Below, piece after piece: positions 16,779 to 24,625 of a stretch of 64,000 nucleotides of DNA. The first letter of the stretch is position 1. Each line of letters starts with the position of its first letter. Made by a program: the position numbers and the translations under genes. Below the pieces are notes generated by a model. That model saw only the letters and a program-made list of their open reading frames with translations, was not told where the DNA came from and ran no database searches. This DNA is from Paenibacillus tritici (GTDB lineage Bacteria > Bacillota > Bacilli > Paenibacillales > Paenibacillaceae). The DNA is taken from assembly GCF_013204885.1 (NCBI RefSeq), contig NZ_JABMKX010000009.1:124001-188000 (forward strand). The letters are read 5' to 3'.

Positions 16779-17921
16779 TTATAACTCATTTGAGTATGTG
16801 TTGGCAATTTCACTAAGTAAACTATCCCTCACACTGTTTTCTCGTGTTATAAATGTTCCTGGTCTATTAACAGTTGCAGAATTCACCTCATCAATTGTGA
16901 AGGTTCCTTCATTCCTATTAATTATTTGATACTGGCCTTGAGAGTCCTTCTTTAAAAACAAAATATAGTCTTGTCCTTTTTGAGTTTCTTTATATCCATC
17001 GTTTATCATCTTTATCTTTTGTGCACCAAAATCGACTATACTATTTGATTCAATAACTTCTAAATTTTCTCCAATGTTTGACTTATCTCCTGATAATACC
17101 TTTTTAATAGTCAGATTATTTAAAGTGTAATAATCTTGTAAATCGCCTGTGTCATAAAAAGTAGATATGTGCTTTCTATTTTCAAAATCATCTATTGGTG
17201 ATGCAATAACTACAAGGTCTGAATAATCTGATAATTCCGATAAAGTGGCATAGCTCGCATGTTGCGTTTCAATGTGAATCTCGCTTTGATTAGAAATATC
17301 TTCGTTAGAGGAAAGAGCCATAAAGGCAGGTCCACCATAAAGGGATCTTAATTCACTAATATCGTAGCTTGAAGGGGTATTTATATTCCTATTAACAGAT
17401 GGATTATTCCCTTCTGTCATTAGCGAAGTACTTAATTGGGCACTTGATGTTGTGTGTGCTAGCCCAAGTGAGTGCCCCACTTCATGGGCTGTAGTATGCC
17501 TGATTCTTGTTGACGTGAAATTAATACCATTTTGATAATCCTTTAATTGATTATGATATATTGAAACAACAGAACGGCTATAGGAAAACCAATCTGGATC
17601 TACATTTATACCTAAATCATTATACCAATTAGTTCGTCCAAATAAACCTAATTCGGCGGTAGTTCCAACATAGTACCTGTCTACTTGGCCAGAGTTATTA
17701 AGTGTCTTGGAAATCGAAACATTTGCATTTCGCCCATTCCAAGTGGATACAGCATGATCAAAATGACCTGTATAACCATACGATGATACAGATGAATCAT
17801 ACCAAGCTTGAATATGACCATGGTCATTCCCACCTCGTGGTTTATGCGTATCAGCACTAACAATAGAAGAGAATAACAACGATGCACTTAATACAGAACA
17901 AGCTGCAATTATTTTTTTCAT
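16779..17921 (-). CDS. Secreted matrixin-like zinc metalloprotease
   Basis: 380 residues with signal peptide MKKIIAACSVLSASLLFSSIVSA (residues 1-23). The catalytic motif HExxHxxGxxH is complete: H146, E147, H150 and H156 in HTTAHEVGHSLGLAH. A Met-turn-like SLMTEG and YDISELRSLYGG follow, as in matrixin/metzincin proteases. The C-terminal part (about 205-380) includes SDLVVIASPIDDF and GQDYILFLKKD, a domain seen in other secreted Firmicute proteins. ATG 17921 is chosen because GGAGG lies 5 bases before it and within the longer GTG-start frame. Clearly AT-richer than the neighbours, so possibly transferred. Target protein unknown. Confidence 0.85.
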   Translation of the reverse strand: MKKIIAACSVLSASLLFSSIVSADTHKPRGGNDHGHIQAWYDSSVSSYGYTGHFDHAVSTWNGRNANVSISKTLNNSGQVDRYYVGTTAELGLFGRTNWYNDLGINVDPDWFSYSRSVVSIYHNQLKDYQNGINFTSTRIRHTTAHEVGHSLGLAHTTSSAQLSTSLMTEGNNPSVNRNINTPSSYDISELRSLYGGPAFMALSSNEDISNQSEIHIETQHASYATLSELSDYSDLVVIASPIDDFENRKHISTFYDTGDLQDYYTLNNLTIKKVLSGDKSNIGENLEVIESNSIVDFGAQKIKMINDGYKETQKGQDYILFLKKDSQGQYQIINRNEGTFTIDEVNSATVNRPGTFITRENSVRDSLLSEIANTYSNEL

Positions 17922-18093
17922 TTCAACCTCCACATTTTGGTATATTTTAACTCGGAATTACCATAACATAAATAATAGGAAAAAAGGAATTATTATGAGG
18001 TTTAATTCGAAAAATGAGTATTTAAGACTATTTTCTAGTGTGAATATATTATATTTTTCCCAAAATGATTCTTCCCACTTACCCTTCAAAGAC

Positions 18094-18136
18094 AAAAAAC
18101 GCTCTGTCAACCTTAGCCAACAGAGCGTTTTTTTTG
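18094..18136. terminator. Bidirectional intrinsic terminator
   Basis: AAAAAACGCTCTG (18094-18106) pairs with CAGAGCGTTTTTT (18121-18133), with A and T tracts on both sides. It separates the protease promoter region from whatever is transcribed leftward from about 18.4 kb. Confidence 0.88.
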
Positions 18137-18210
18137 ATTTTTTAAGGACAACATGTCGATAATTTTGATCAATGCAGTCTCATATTAAAATTATTGTTGA
18201 AATATGTAAA

Positions 18211-18402
18211 TTAACGATTCAAAATTATAGACAGACAACGATCCTTAACAGTCCCATAGTGAGAAATAGTTCCAACAGGATAGAACGTTGTATCTCCTAA
18301 GACAGCAGTCCCTACTTGGAAGGTTAGTCTCTTTTGACGCCAATCTAGCCTCGTATAACCGGGTTCGGCAAGGCGGTTGCCAAACTGTTTCCAAAAGTTC
18401 AC
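18211..18402 (-). CDS. Small hypothetical ORF (doubtful)
   Basis: 63 codons from a GTG, reading MNFWKQFGNRLAEPGYTRLDW... and ending in NR. It has no clear ribosome site and no family I recognise. Support is only that a strong terminator (18094-18136) lies just downstream on the same strand. It could be the remnant of a longer gene. Confidence 0.3.
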   Translation of the reverse strand: MNFWKQFGNRLAEPGYTRLDWRQKRLTFQVGTAVLGDTTFYPVGTISHYGTVKDRCLSIILNR

Positions 18403-18430
18403 AACTTCATAATAATTTGAGCCAAATCTA

Positions 18431-18459
18431 TTGAAATTTCAAATCTGATCCCCTACTAT
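18431..18459 (+). promoter_or_regulatory. Promoter of the peptide-receptor gene
   Basis: TTGAAA (18431-18436), 17-bp spacer, TACTAT (18454-18459), 53 bases before the receptor start. Confidence 0.6.
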
Positions 18460-18512
18460 TACAGATATCAACATAATATTCTAAATTCTGGAACGTGGGA
18501 GGTGGAGTTACT

Positions 18513-19904
18513 TTGGAGCCTGCAGCCATGATTCGAGATCAGTTAGCGGATTATTTATCACAGCACGGGATGTCTATTAATCAGTTCGCCATAAGATCCG
18601 GCATTAATTCCGGGACATTGAGCCGGATTATTAAGGGCCATCAGCCGATTGCCATGAGCCATTTGGAGTTAATTACTGAAGGGATGGGGATGAGAGAGGA
18701 CCATTTTTACCGATTGTATGTAGATGAATGCTTCTATTATTCGGCACCGACCTGGCGGCGGCTTCGCCCGTTCATTGTAAAGTGTGCCGAACTGGGACGC
18801 GTGGATTGTATCGAGCTGCTGGTGCAGAATCTGCTGGATAATCTGACCTATGTTCCCATGCTGTTTGAAGTCGCGGAAGGCTTGTTCCAGCAGAGACATT
18901 GGCCGGCGGCGGCCCTGCTCTATGAGAATGTGAGTGCCAGCGAGAAATACCAGTACTCCGAACGGCTGGCCATGTGCCAATACCGCCTGTTCCAGATCGC
19001 CCTCGGTGACGACCAGAGCACGAACCTGCGCGCAGCCACCCTGTTCGAGAGCTATATTCCGCGATTGAATGAGGCGGATCAGCTGGGTGCACTGAAAGAT
19101 TTGATGGATGTCTACTACTCACTGCAATTATGGAGTAAAGTAAATGAGCTTGCTCTTGAGCTACTTCGGCTTGCTACAATCCGGTATGATCTTTATTGTC
19201 ACTCGAAACATAAAGAGGCAGTGAAGAGCGGAGAGAAACCTCTTTGCTTTTATATATTGTATGCCCATCTAATGCGTTCGAATGCTTACGATGAATGTGG
19301 GGATTACAAAACGGCTCTTGAACTTGTACCTTTATATTCAGACGTAAACTGGATACATGAAGAAAGTGAGGAAGCGAAGAGGACTGTAGCGCAATTCCAG
19401 GAATGGGGCAAGGCTAATACTTATTTGTATCGCTTACTGGATGGACAGCTAGAAGTAATAGATGATTATGTTAATTATATTTCCACGCAACAAGGGGAGA
19501 TTTTCACAGCATTATTTTATATCGTCAAATCTGCTAACCTGTATAACTGGAATATAGATTCTATTTTGGAACGTTTCTCTGATTACATGCCCTATAGGAT
19601 ACATCTTAATGAGTTCGGAGTGTACAATCAGCAGATTAAAGCTGACCAACATGCCAGATTTCTTGTTGAACTGGGAGTTTATTATCTGCGGAATAAGCGA
19701 AGCGAAGGCATTGGATATATCCTAGAAGGTTTGGAATCATCATCTAAGCTTAATAATGAGAGCATCGTCTTCAAATGTGTTGATTTATTCGAGCAGAACA
19801 GGCATATTGCTGGAGAAGACGAGCAGATGCAATACAAAATCTTAATAAGAGAGGTGCGGGATGCAAATGAAAAGAAAACTCCTGTTATTGCTAGCCTCGT
19901 GTAG
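18513..19904 (+). CDS. HTH-TPR peptide receptor, RRNPP superfamily (AloR-like)
   Basis: Cytoplasmic receptor/transcription factor, 463 residues. An N-terminal Xre-type helix-turn-helix (about residues 8-60: MSINQFAIRSGINSGTLSRI) is followed by TPR-like helical repeats to the C-terminus. This layout is that of RRNPP receptors, which bind re-imported exported peptides. TTG 18513 is chosen: AGGTGGAG at 18500-18507 is well spaced, and this residue aligns exactly with the predicted GTG start of the paralogue at 20456 (TLEP... versus TVEH...). Its 3' end overlaps a small exported-peptide gene (19861-20001), the classic receptor-propeptide arrangement. The family has been described in Paenibacillus polymyxa as Alo. 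Target promoters are unknown. Confidence 0.85.
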   Translation: MEPAAMIRDQLADYLSQHGMSINQFAIRSGINSGTLSRIIKGHQPIAMSHLELITEGMGMREDHFYRLYVDECFYYSAPTWRRLRPFIVKCAELGRVDCIELLVQNLLDNLTYVPMLFEVAEGLFQQRHWPAAALLYENVSASEKYQYSERLAMCQYRLFQIALGDDQSTNLRAATLFESYIPRLNEADQLGALKDLMDVYYSLQLWSKVNELALELLRLATIRYDLYCHSKHKEAVKSGEKPLCFYILYAHLMRSNAYDECGDYKTALELVPLYSDVNWIHEESEEAKRTVAQFQEWGKANTYLYRLLDGQLEVIDDYVNYISTQQGEIFTALFYIVKSANLYNWNIDSILERFSDYMPYRIHLNEFGVYNQQIKADQHARFLVELGVYYLRNKRSEGIGYILEGLESSSKLNNESIVFKCVDLFEQNRHIAGEDEQMQYKILIREVRDANEKKTPVIASLV

Positions 19905-20001
19905 TGTTGTTGTACTGATGACTATGCCTGTAGCAGACGTAGTGGGCAAACCTTTACAACCACAAATGATTCAAGTAAATGGGCATGGCCCGGGTGCCTG
20001 A
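19861..20001 (+). CDS. Exported signalling pro-peptide (AloP/Phr-like)
   Basis: 46 codons overlapping the end of the receptor gene by 44 bases in the +1 frame. It begins MQMKRKLLLLLASCSV, a positive start and hydrophobic core typical of a Sec signal, and continues VVVLMTMPVADVVG. The short polar tail ends in VNGHGPGA. Mature peptides of this class come from the extreme C-terminus, and a His-Gly-x-Gly-rich end resembles Alo peptides. GAGGTG lies just upstream; ATG 19867 is an alternative start. A terminator follows at 20033. The peptide is predicted to be secreted, trimmed, re-imported by an oligopeptide permease and bound by the receptor (inference from the family). Confidence 0.8.
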   Translation: MQMKRKLLLLLASCSVVVLMTMPVADVVGKPLQPQMIQVNGHGPGA

Positions 20002-20032
20002 GTAAGCGGCTGCAACTATACAGTATCATCTT

Positions 20033-20066
20033 AGACGTCTTCTGCTAATGCAGGGGCGTCTTTTTT
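20033..20066 (+). terminator. Terminator of receptor-peptide unit
   Basis: AGACG (20033-20037) pairs with CGTCT (20057-20061), inner CTGC-TAAT-GCAG, followed by a T-run. Confidence 0.75.
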
Positions 20067-20190
20067 ATGGACAACTCTTATCTCGCCAGAGCTTTGTCAA
20101 TATATCCACTTTAACAGATAATGCAATCGGACCATTATTTTATAGTTTTACATAAATATCTATAATGTTGCATAAGGAGGAGGGATTCCC

Positions 20191-20370
20191 ATGTATAGTC
20201 CAGCAAGTGTTAGAATTCGTATTGAGCAAGCCAGAACTAAGCTTCACAAATTACATATTCAATATGGCGGTTTCAATCATCCTGAGGTCCTGCGGCAATC
20301 CATAGTACTGGATGAACTGCTCAATGCTTATGATAATAGCTACCGGATGAATAAAAGGCCCCCTGCTTAA
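20191..20370 (+). CDS. Spo0E-like aspartyl-phosphate phosphatase
   Basis: 59 residues, too short for many gene finders. It has the two-helix pattern of Spo0E/YnzD-type phosphatases: IRIEQARTKLHKL, then HPEVLRQSIVLDELLNAYDN, containing the SxxLDxLLxxY signature (S37, L40, D41, Y47). Such proteins dephosphorylate Spo0A~P and delay sporulation. A very strong AAGGAGGAGGG lies 7 bases before ATG 20191. It sits between the two peptide receptors and is 85 bases before the second, so co-transcription is likely. RRNPP receptors and Spo0E proteins both feed into sporulation control in bacilli, so a joint role is plausible but unproven. Confidence 0.82.
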   Translation: MYSPASVRIRIEQARTKLHKLHIQYGGFNHPEVLRQSIVLDELLNAYDNSYRMNKRPPA

Positions 20371-20455
20371 CGAATACCTGAGAGAAACTGTGTAGTAACA
20401 GAGAAGTTAGATCTGAAATCCTATGGATAAGCGTGCGAAAAAAGGTGGTAAAACT

Positions 20456-21778
20456 GTGGAGCATACAGTCAAAATCCGGGACGAAATAGCGGCCTATCTT
20501 CTAAAACATCACCTGTCCATTAATCAGTTTGCGATTAACAGCGGTATCCATTCCGGTACACTCAGCCGGGTGATGAAGGGGCATCAGGCCTTGGCGATGA
20601 ATCATCTAACCCGTGTCACTCGCGGGATGGGACTTCCCGAGGACTACTTTTACAGTAAGTATGTGGATGAATGTCTATATGATTCAGCTCCAACCTGGCG
20701 GCGTTTGCGGCCGTTCCTCCTGCAATGTGCGGCGTTATCGCGTCTGGACTGCATTGAGCGGGTCGTACAGAATTTATTGGATAACCTGCTGTATGCACCG
20801 CTGCTGTTTGAGATTGCCGAGGAGTTATTTGAACAGAAGGACTGGCAGGCCGCAGCCTTAATCTATGAAAATGTGGGAGCCAGCGAGAAATATCAGCATT
20901 CCGAACGTCTGGCGCTCTGTCAATACCGGTTGTTTCTGATTAATCTCGGGGATGATCCGCAGAAAAACTTGATAGCGGCTACTTTATGTGAAGGTTATGT
21001 GGGCAGACTGGACGAGGTCAATCAATTAGATGCATTACGTCAGTTGGCTAATACGTATTTTTCATTGCATGAGTGGCAAAAGGTTATGGAACTTGTCGAA
21101 GAAATGTTGAGAGTTGCTACGAATCTATATGAGCTTCATAGAGAATCAGACCGGAAGCCAAATAATAAACAGGGACACAAAAGGCCGTTATATGCTTATA
21201 TTTTAAGTGCCCTGCTTCTCCGTAGCTCTGTCTTAGAGGAGTGCGGAGAATATAAGTCTGCGCTGGAGATTATCCCCTTGTATATGGAGTTTAGCTGGAT
21301 ACGGGAGGACAATGAGGAAGCAAGAAAGATTAAGGCCCAATATACAGAATGGGGAACGGCTAATACCTATCTTTACCGCTTAATGGACGGACAGATCGAG
21401 GTGCTGGATGAGTATGTTGAATACATTTCAATCCGGGAGAACGAGATTTTTACAGCGTTGTTCAAGATTGTTCAAGCGGCTAACCTCTACAAATGGAATG
21501 TGGATCATGTTCTGACGAGGTTTGCTGCCTATATTCCTTACCGCAAATATTCAAGTATATTTGGTGAACGGAACAGGTTGATGCTGAATGACCACCATGC
21601 CCAGTTCCGAAGTGAGTTAGCAACCTACTATCTGTCCCGCAAGCGTTATAAAGGCGATGATGTTACTATGCAAGGCGTGGACTTATCCGCCAAAATAGAC
21701 AGTGAGCATAATGTAATCCGGGGGACGATATCCGTGGATTTCGAGATCTCGATTTCAGATATTCCGAAATCAGGCTGA
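20456..21778 (+). CDS. Second HTH-TPR receptor, no cognate peptide gene
   Basis: 440-residue paralogue of the receptor at 18513, with strong similarity through HTH and TPR regions (for example SINQFA, APTWRRLRPF, VQNLLDNL, ASEKYQ and NTYLYRL in both). GTG 20456 has AAAAGGTGG 6 bases upstream; the longer ATG 20423 has no ribosome site. The last ~40 residues differ from the paralogue (ending in DFEISISDIPKSG). I looked in all frames around the 3' end and found no exported-peptide gene. It may therefore respond to the neighbouring peptide, to a distant one, or be an orphan. Follows the Spo0E-like gene. Confidence 0.83.
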   Translation: MEHTVKIRDEIAAYLLKHHLSINQFAINSGIHSGTLSRVMKGHQALAMNHLTRVTRGMGLPEDYFYSKYVDECLYDSAPTWRRLRPFLLQCAALSRLDCIERVVQNLLDNLLYAPLLFEIAEELFEQKDWQAAALIYENVGASEKYQHSERLALCQYRLFLINLGDDPQKNLIAATLCEGYVGRLDEVNQLDALRQLANTYFSLHEWQKVMELVEEMLRVATNLYELHRESDRKPNNKQGHKRPLYAYILSALLLRSSVLEECGEYKSALEIIPLYMEFSWIREDNEEARKIKAQYTEWGTANTYLYRLMDGQIEVLDEYVEYISIRENEIFTALFKIVQAANLYKWNVDHVLTRFAAYIPYRKYSSIFGERNRLMLNDHHAQFRSELATYYLSRKRYKGDDVTMQGVDLSAKIDSEHNVIRGTISVDFEISISDIPKSG

Positions 21779-21818
21779 GACATGTATAAACGGCCTAACA
21801 TATATAGATATCCCTAAC

Positions 21819-21858
21819 ACAACGGCTGAGATTCCTGTCACGGAACCTCAGCCGTTGT
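21819..21858 (+). terminator. Hairpin after second receptor
   Basis: ACAACGGCTGAG (21819-21830) and its exact complement (21847-21858), inner TTCC/GGAA; only a short T-rich tail. Confidence 0.65.
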
Positions 21859-22002
21859 ACTTTGTATAGAGTTTGGTCCTCGTCTTACATCCCGAAGTTG
21901 GGCCCAGAAAATAACGTATATCAATCCAATAGTTTAGTTGATTTTCGCTGACCTAAAGACCTTGTTTAGCAGCCCGAAACAGATGAAGCCACGTAAAGAC
22001 AA

Positions 22003-22048
22003 GAAAAACCACCGGCGATAGGTGGGGCCCTTGATCCGGTGGTTTTTC
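22003..22048. terminator. Bidirectional terminator
   Basis: GAAAAACCACCGG (22003-22015) pairs with CCGGTGGTTTTTC (22036-22048). It lies between the convergent receptor unit and moaA and can serve both. The bases 21859-22002 hold nothing I recognise. A weaker GTGATG/CATCAC hairpin with a T-run lies at 22106-22133. Confidence 0.85.
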
Positions 22049-22183
22049 GGTCATATAAATGAAACTCTCGCCGTGGTCGCCCACTGGCAATTTGTCTGGA
22101 AAGTTGTGATGCGGTCAACATCACGGCTATTTTTTATTATATCCTATGTTCTCTGAAACATGACAAGTGGAAAATTCGGCCGC

Positions 22184-23185
22184 TCAGCCCCCAATCTGCG
22201 ACATGCGGCGGGAGGTGGGCGTATGGCTCTGGGCTTTGCGCTCCAGGGCCAGCGCCATTTCATGATTATGCGGCTTGTTGCCCAGGGCTTGGCGGAACAG
22301 AGCCTGCACCGCAGCGGGGTCGCTGATCAGCGGGCGCACATTATATTCATCCTCCCAGTACAGGCAGGCTTTGATGTTACCGTCGGCGGTCAGGCGCAGC
22401 CGGTTGCAGTTATCGCAGAAATGCTCGCTGACCGGATGGATCAACCCGAAGGTTCCTTTCGCACCGGTGACACGCCGGTTCTGCGAAGGTCCGTTCCCGG
22501 AGGGCATATCCGCTTCCTCGGTAGTCCAGCCTGCTTCATTGCAGGCCTCTATTACAGTCTCCAGGGGGAGATAGGTCTGCCGCCAGGCATCGCTGGCGCT
22601 GCCAATCGGCATATATTCGATGAACCGTACATTCAGCGGGCTGTTCAGGGTCAAGGCGATGAAGTCCTTAATCTCGTCATCGTTAATGCCTTTCATGAGT
22701 ACGACATTCAGCTTAATCGGGGATAGCCCGGCGGCTTCAGCGGCTTCAATGCCCTTCAGCACCTTGGCGACATCACCGCCGCGGGTGATCATGGAGAAGC
22801 GGTCGGGCCGCAGCGAATCCAGGCTGATGTTCACGCGTGACAGTCCGGCCTGCTTCAGGACAGCCGCTTTTGCCGGAAGCATCAGTCCATTCGTAGTTAA
22901 GGATATATCTTCAATGCCGGGTATAGCAGAGATCATGGCTACCAGCTTCTCCAGGTCCTTACGGACCAGCGGTTCGCCCCCGGTCAGCCTGACCTTCCGC
23001 AAGCCCAGCGGCGCAAGAGACTCCACCACAGCGGTTATCTCCTCATAGCTCATAATCTCGTCCTGCGGCTGGAATTGCATTCCTTCGGCAGGCATACAAT
23101 AGATACAGCGCAGGTTGCAGCGGTCTGTAACCGAAATACGGATGTAATCATGTATGCGTCCAAAAGGGTCAGTCAGCGGCTCCAT
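22184..23185 (-). CDS. moaA: GTP 3',8-cyclase, molybdenum cofactor synthesis
   Basis: Radical-SAM enzyme for the first step of molybdopterin synthesis (GTP to 3',8-cyclo-7,8-dihydro-GTP, with MoaC). 333 residues, family length. N-terminal 4Fe-4S motif CNLRCIYC, C-terminal cluster cysteines in FCDNCNRLRLTADGNIKACL, and the required C-terminal Gly-Gly. GAAGGAG precedes the ATG. The rest of the Moco pathway is not in the window; only a TorD-type chaperone gene is nearby, transcribed divergently. Confidence 0.95.
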   Translation of the reverse strand: MEPLTDPFGRIHDYIRISVTDRCNLRCIYCMPAEGMQFQPQDEIMSYEEITAVVESLAPLGLRKVRLTGGEPLVRKDLEKLVAMISAIPGIEDISLTTNGLMLPAKAAVLKQAGLSRVNISLDSLRPDRFSMITRGGDVAKVLKGIEAAEAAGLSPIKLNVVLMKGINDDEIKDFIALTLNSPLNVRFIEYMPIGSASDAWRQTYLPLETVIEACNEAGWTTEEADMPSGNGPSQNRRVTGAKGTFGLIHPVSEHFCDNCNRLRLTADGNIKACLYWEDEYNVRPLISDPAAVQALFRQALGNKPHNHEMALALERKAQSHTPTSRRMSQIGG

Positions 23186-23573
23186 AGCGTTGCTCCTTCA
23201 CCTGTTGATTTTATTTGTTTTAAATTTTAAAGAAACCCTTCCTCTGCGTCAATGTACAAGATCCCGGGTCTATACGCCAGTAATTCCAGCGAGGGGGAAT
23301 GCTTGTGGTGCCGCAAGTGCGGACAACCTAAATAATAGGGGACAGAAGATGAAAGGCATAGGCTAATTTTGACAAAAGTGCGACAATTTCAGGGAATGGT
23401 CATAGAATGCTCACCGAAAGCGCATACCATATTCGATATAATTTAGGTGCGGAAGATTCAAACTTTAGATACTTTCACTTTTGCGAAGAGCACAGCTATG
23501 ATACCGGAAGATTCAGGAGGCAACCTCAGGTTACCCCGGGCATCCGGCAAACTAAGTAGGGAGGATTTGCAAA
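23186..23573. other. Divergent intergenic region moaA / torD
   Basis: Carries a possible -10 TATAAT (23437-23442) for the rightward gene but no good -35. A small hairpin with TTGT/ACAA and CCGC/GCGG stems lies near 23304-23328. I compared it by eye with the Moco riboswitch and saw no match. Nothing else recognised. Confidence 0.5.
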
Positions 23574-24269
23574 ATGACTATACCAACCGTTCTATCGCTT
23601 GTCGTGCCGGAGGCTTGCAGCCGCTGGCTGGAGAGTCGGGGATTAATATATCAGCTACTTGTGGACTTTTATGGAAGAAAACCCTCACTCTCACTGGTCG
23701 CCCAGTGGAGCCGTAACCGCGAGATGAGTGTCGCTGCGGAAATGACTGAAGGCGGCCGTGAATTGAAGCGTTACCTGTGCAGTCAGGAGCCTGCGATGCT
23801 CCCGGCCATCTGTGAGAAAGAGAAACTCGAATATAAGCGGCTGATGAACGAGCGCGCCGTTAGCTCCTTTGTAGCCCGTGAAGCGGCTCAACTGGGCCGT
23901 GAAGAAGAATTCTGCAATGTGCTCTCCGATGTGTACGCCTCAGCGGGCATTGTCTTCAAGAAGTGCAGCGGTGAAGCGGATGACCATATTGCCATCGAGC
24001 TGGAATTCATGGCGATCCTGCACGAACGGATGCTGTACAACAGCTTCTCGATCCGCAGTGCAATGGAGCTTCTGGAGATCCAGGAGAGATTCCTCGAAGA
24101 ACACCTGCTGAAGTGGACACCGCAGTTCTGCAAGAGAATGAACGCGGCAACCGACAGCCCGCTCTATCTTGGCCTCAGCCATATGCTGGAGGAATTCCTG
24201 CCGCAGGATCTGCAGATGCTGCGCGTCTGGAAGGCTTCGCTGGAGAGCAGCGCGGCGGCCATGGTTTAA
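23574..24269 (+). CDS. TorD/DmsD-family molybdoenzyme chaperone
   Basis: 231-residue all-helical cytoplasmic protein. Such chaperones bind the signal peptide or apo-form of molybdenum oxidoreductases and help cofactor insertion. The family motif region is visible as DDHIAIELEFMAILHE (about residues 137-152), after a YxxLL segment near the start (RGLIYQLLVDFYG). GTAGGGAGG precedes ATG 23574. Its client enzyme (formate dehydrogenase, nitrate reductase or DMSO-reductase type) is not in the window, though moaA is adjacent. A strong terminator follows. Confidence 0.82.
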   Translation: MTIPTVLSLVVPEACSRWLESRGLIYQLLVDFYGRKPSLSLVAQWSRNREMSVAAEMTEGGRELKRYLCSQEPAMLPAICEKEKLEYKRLMNERAVSSFVAREAAQLGREEEFCNVLSDVYASAGIVFKKCSGEADDHIAIELEFMAILHERMLYNSFSIRSAMELLEIQERFLEEHLLKWTPQFCKRMNAATDSPLYLGLSHMLEEFLPQDLQMLRVWKASLESSAAAMV

Positions 24270-24318
24270 TACGCGGGTCTGTGGCTTTAAGTGTAGTTAC
24301 TCTCTATAGCATTAACCC

Positions 24319-24356
24319 AATAAGGCGCCCTTCCATCATCGGAAGGGCGCCTTATT
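24319..24356. terminator. Strong intrinsic terminator after torD-like gene
   Basis: AATAAGGCGCCCTTCC (24319-24334) and its perfect complement (24341-24356), 6-base loop. Between convergent genes and symmetric enough to act both ways. The 24357-24625 gap shows nothing else I recognise. Confidence 0.88.
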
Positions 24357-24625
24357 TCTGCTTGCGGGTATTGAACTTCTGCTTTCACTTTATATTACTT
24401 GAACTGAAGAAAATACAAAAAGCCTAAAGGATCGAAGGGGGATTTTGGAACTGTAGGAGCGGTAGCGTCCGCCTTTGTCTCCGGATTTCAACCGCAATAG
24501 GCGGTATAAATCAAGAAATCTGGAGACAACAGCGGCCGGAAGTCCAAATATTCACCGCAGTGACGCCTGAGCTTTACGTTATTATCTTAGGTCCACTCTA
24601 TATAACTGAAACGGAGGTTCATCCG

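Noticed and set aside
23304..23328. Molybdenum-cofactor riboswitch near moaA
   Set aside because: Only a short hairpin is present; the conserved core of that class is not seen.
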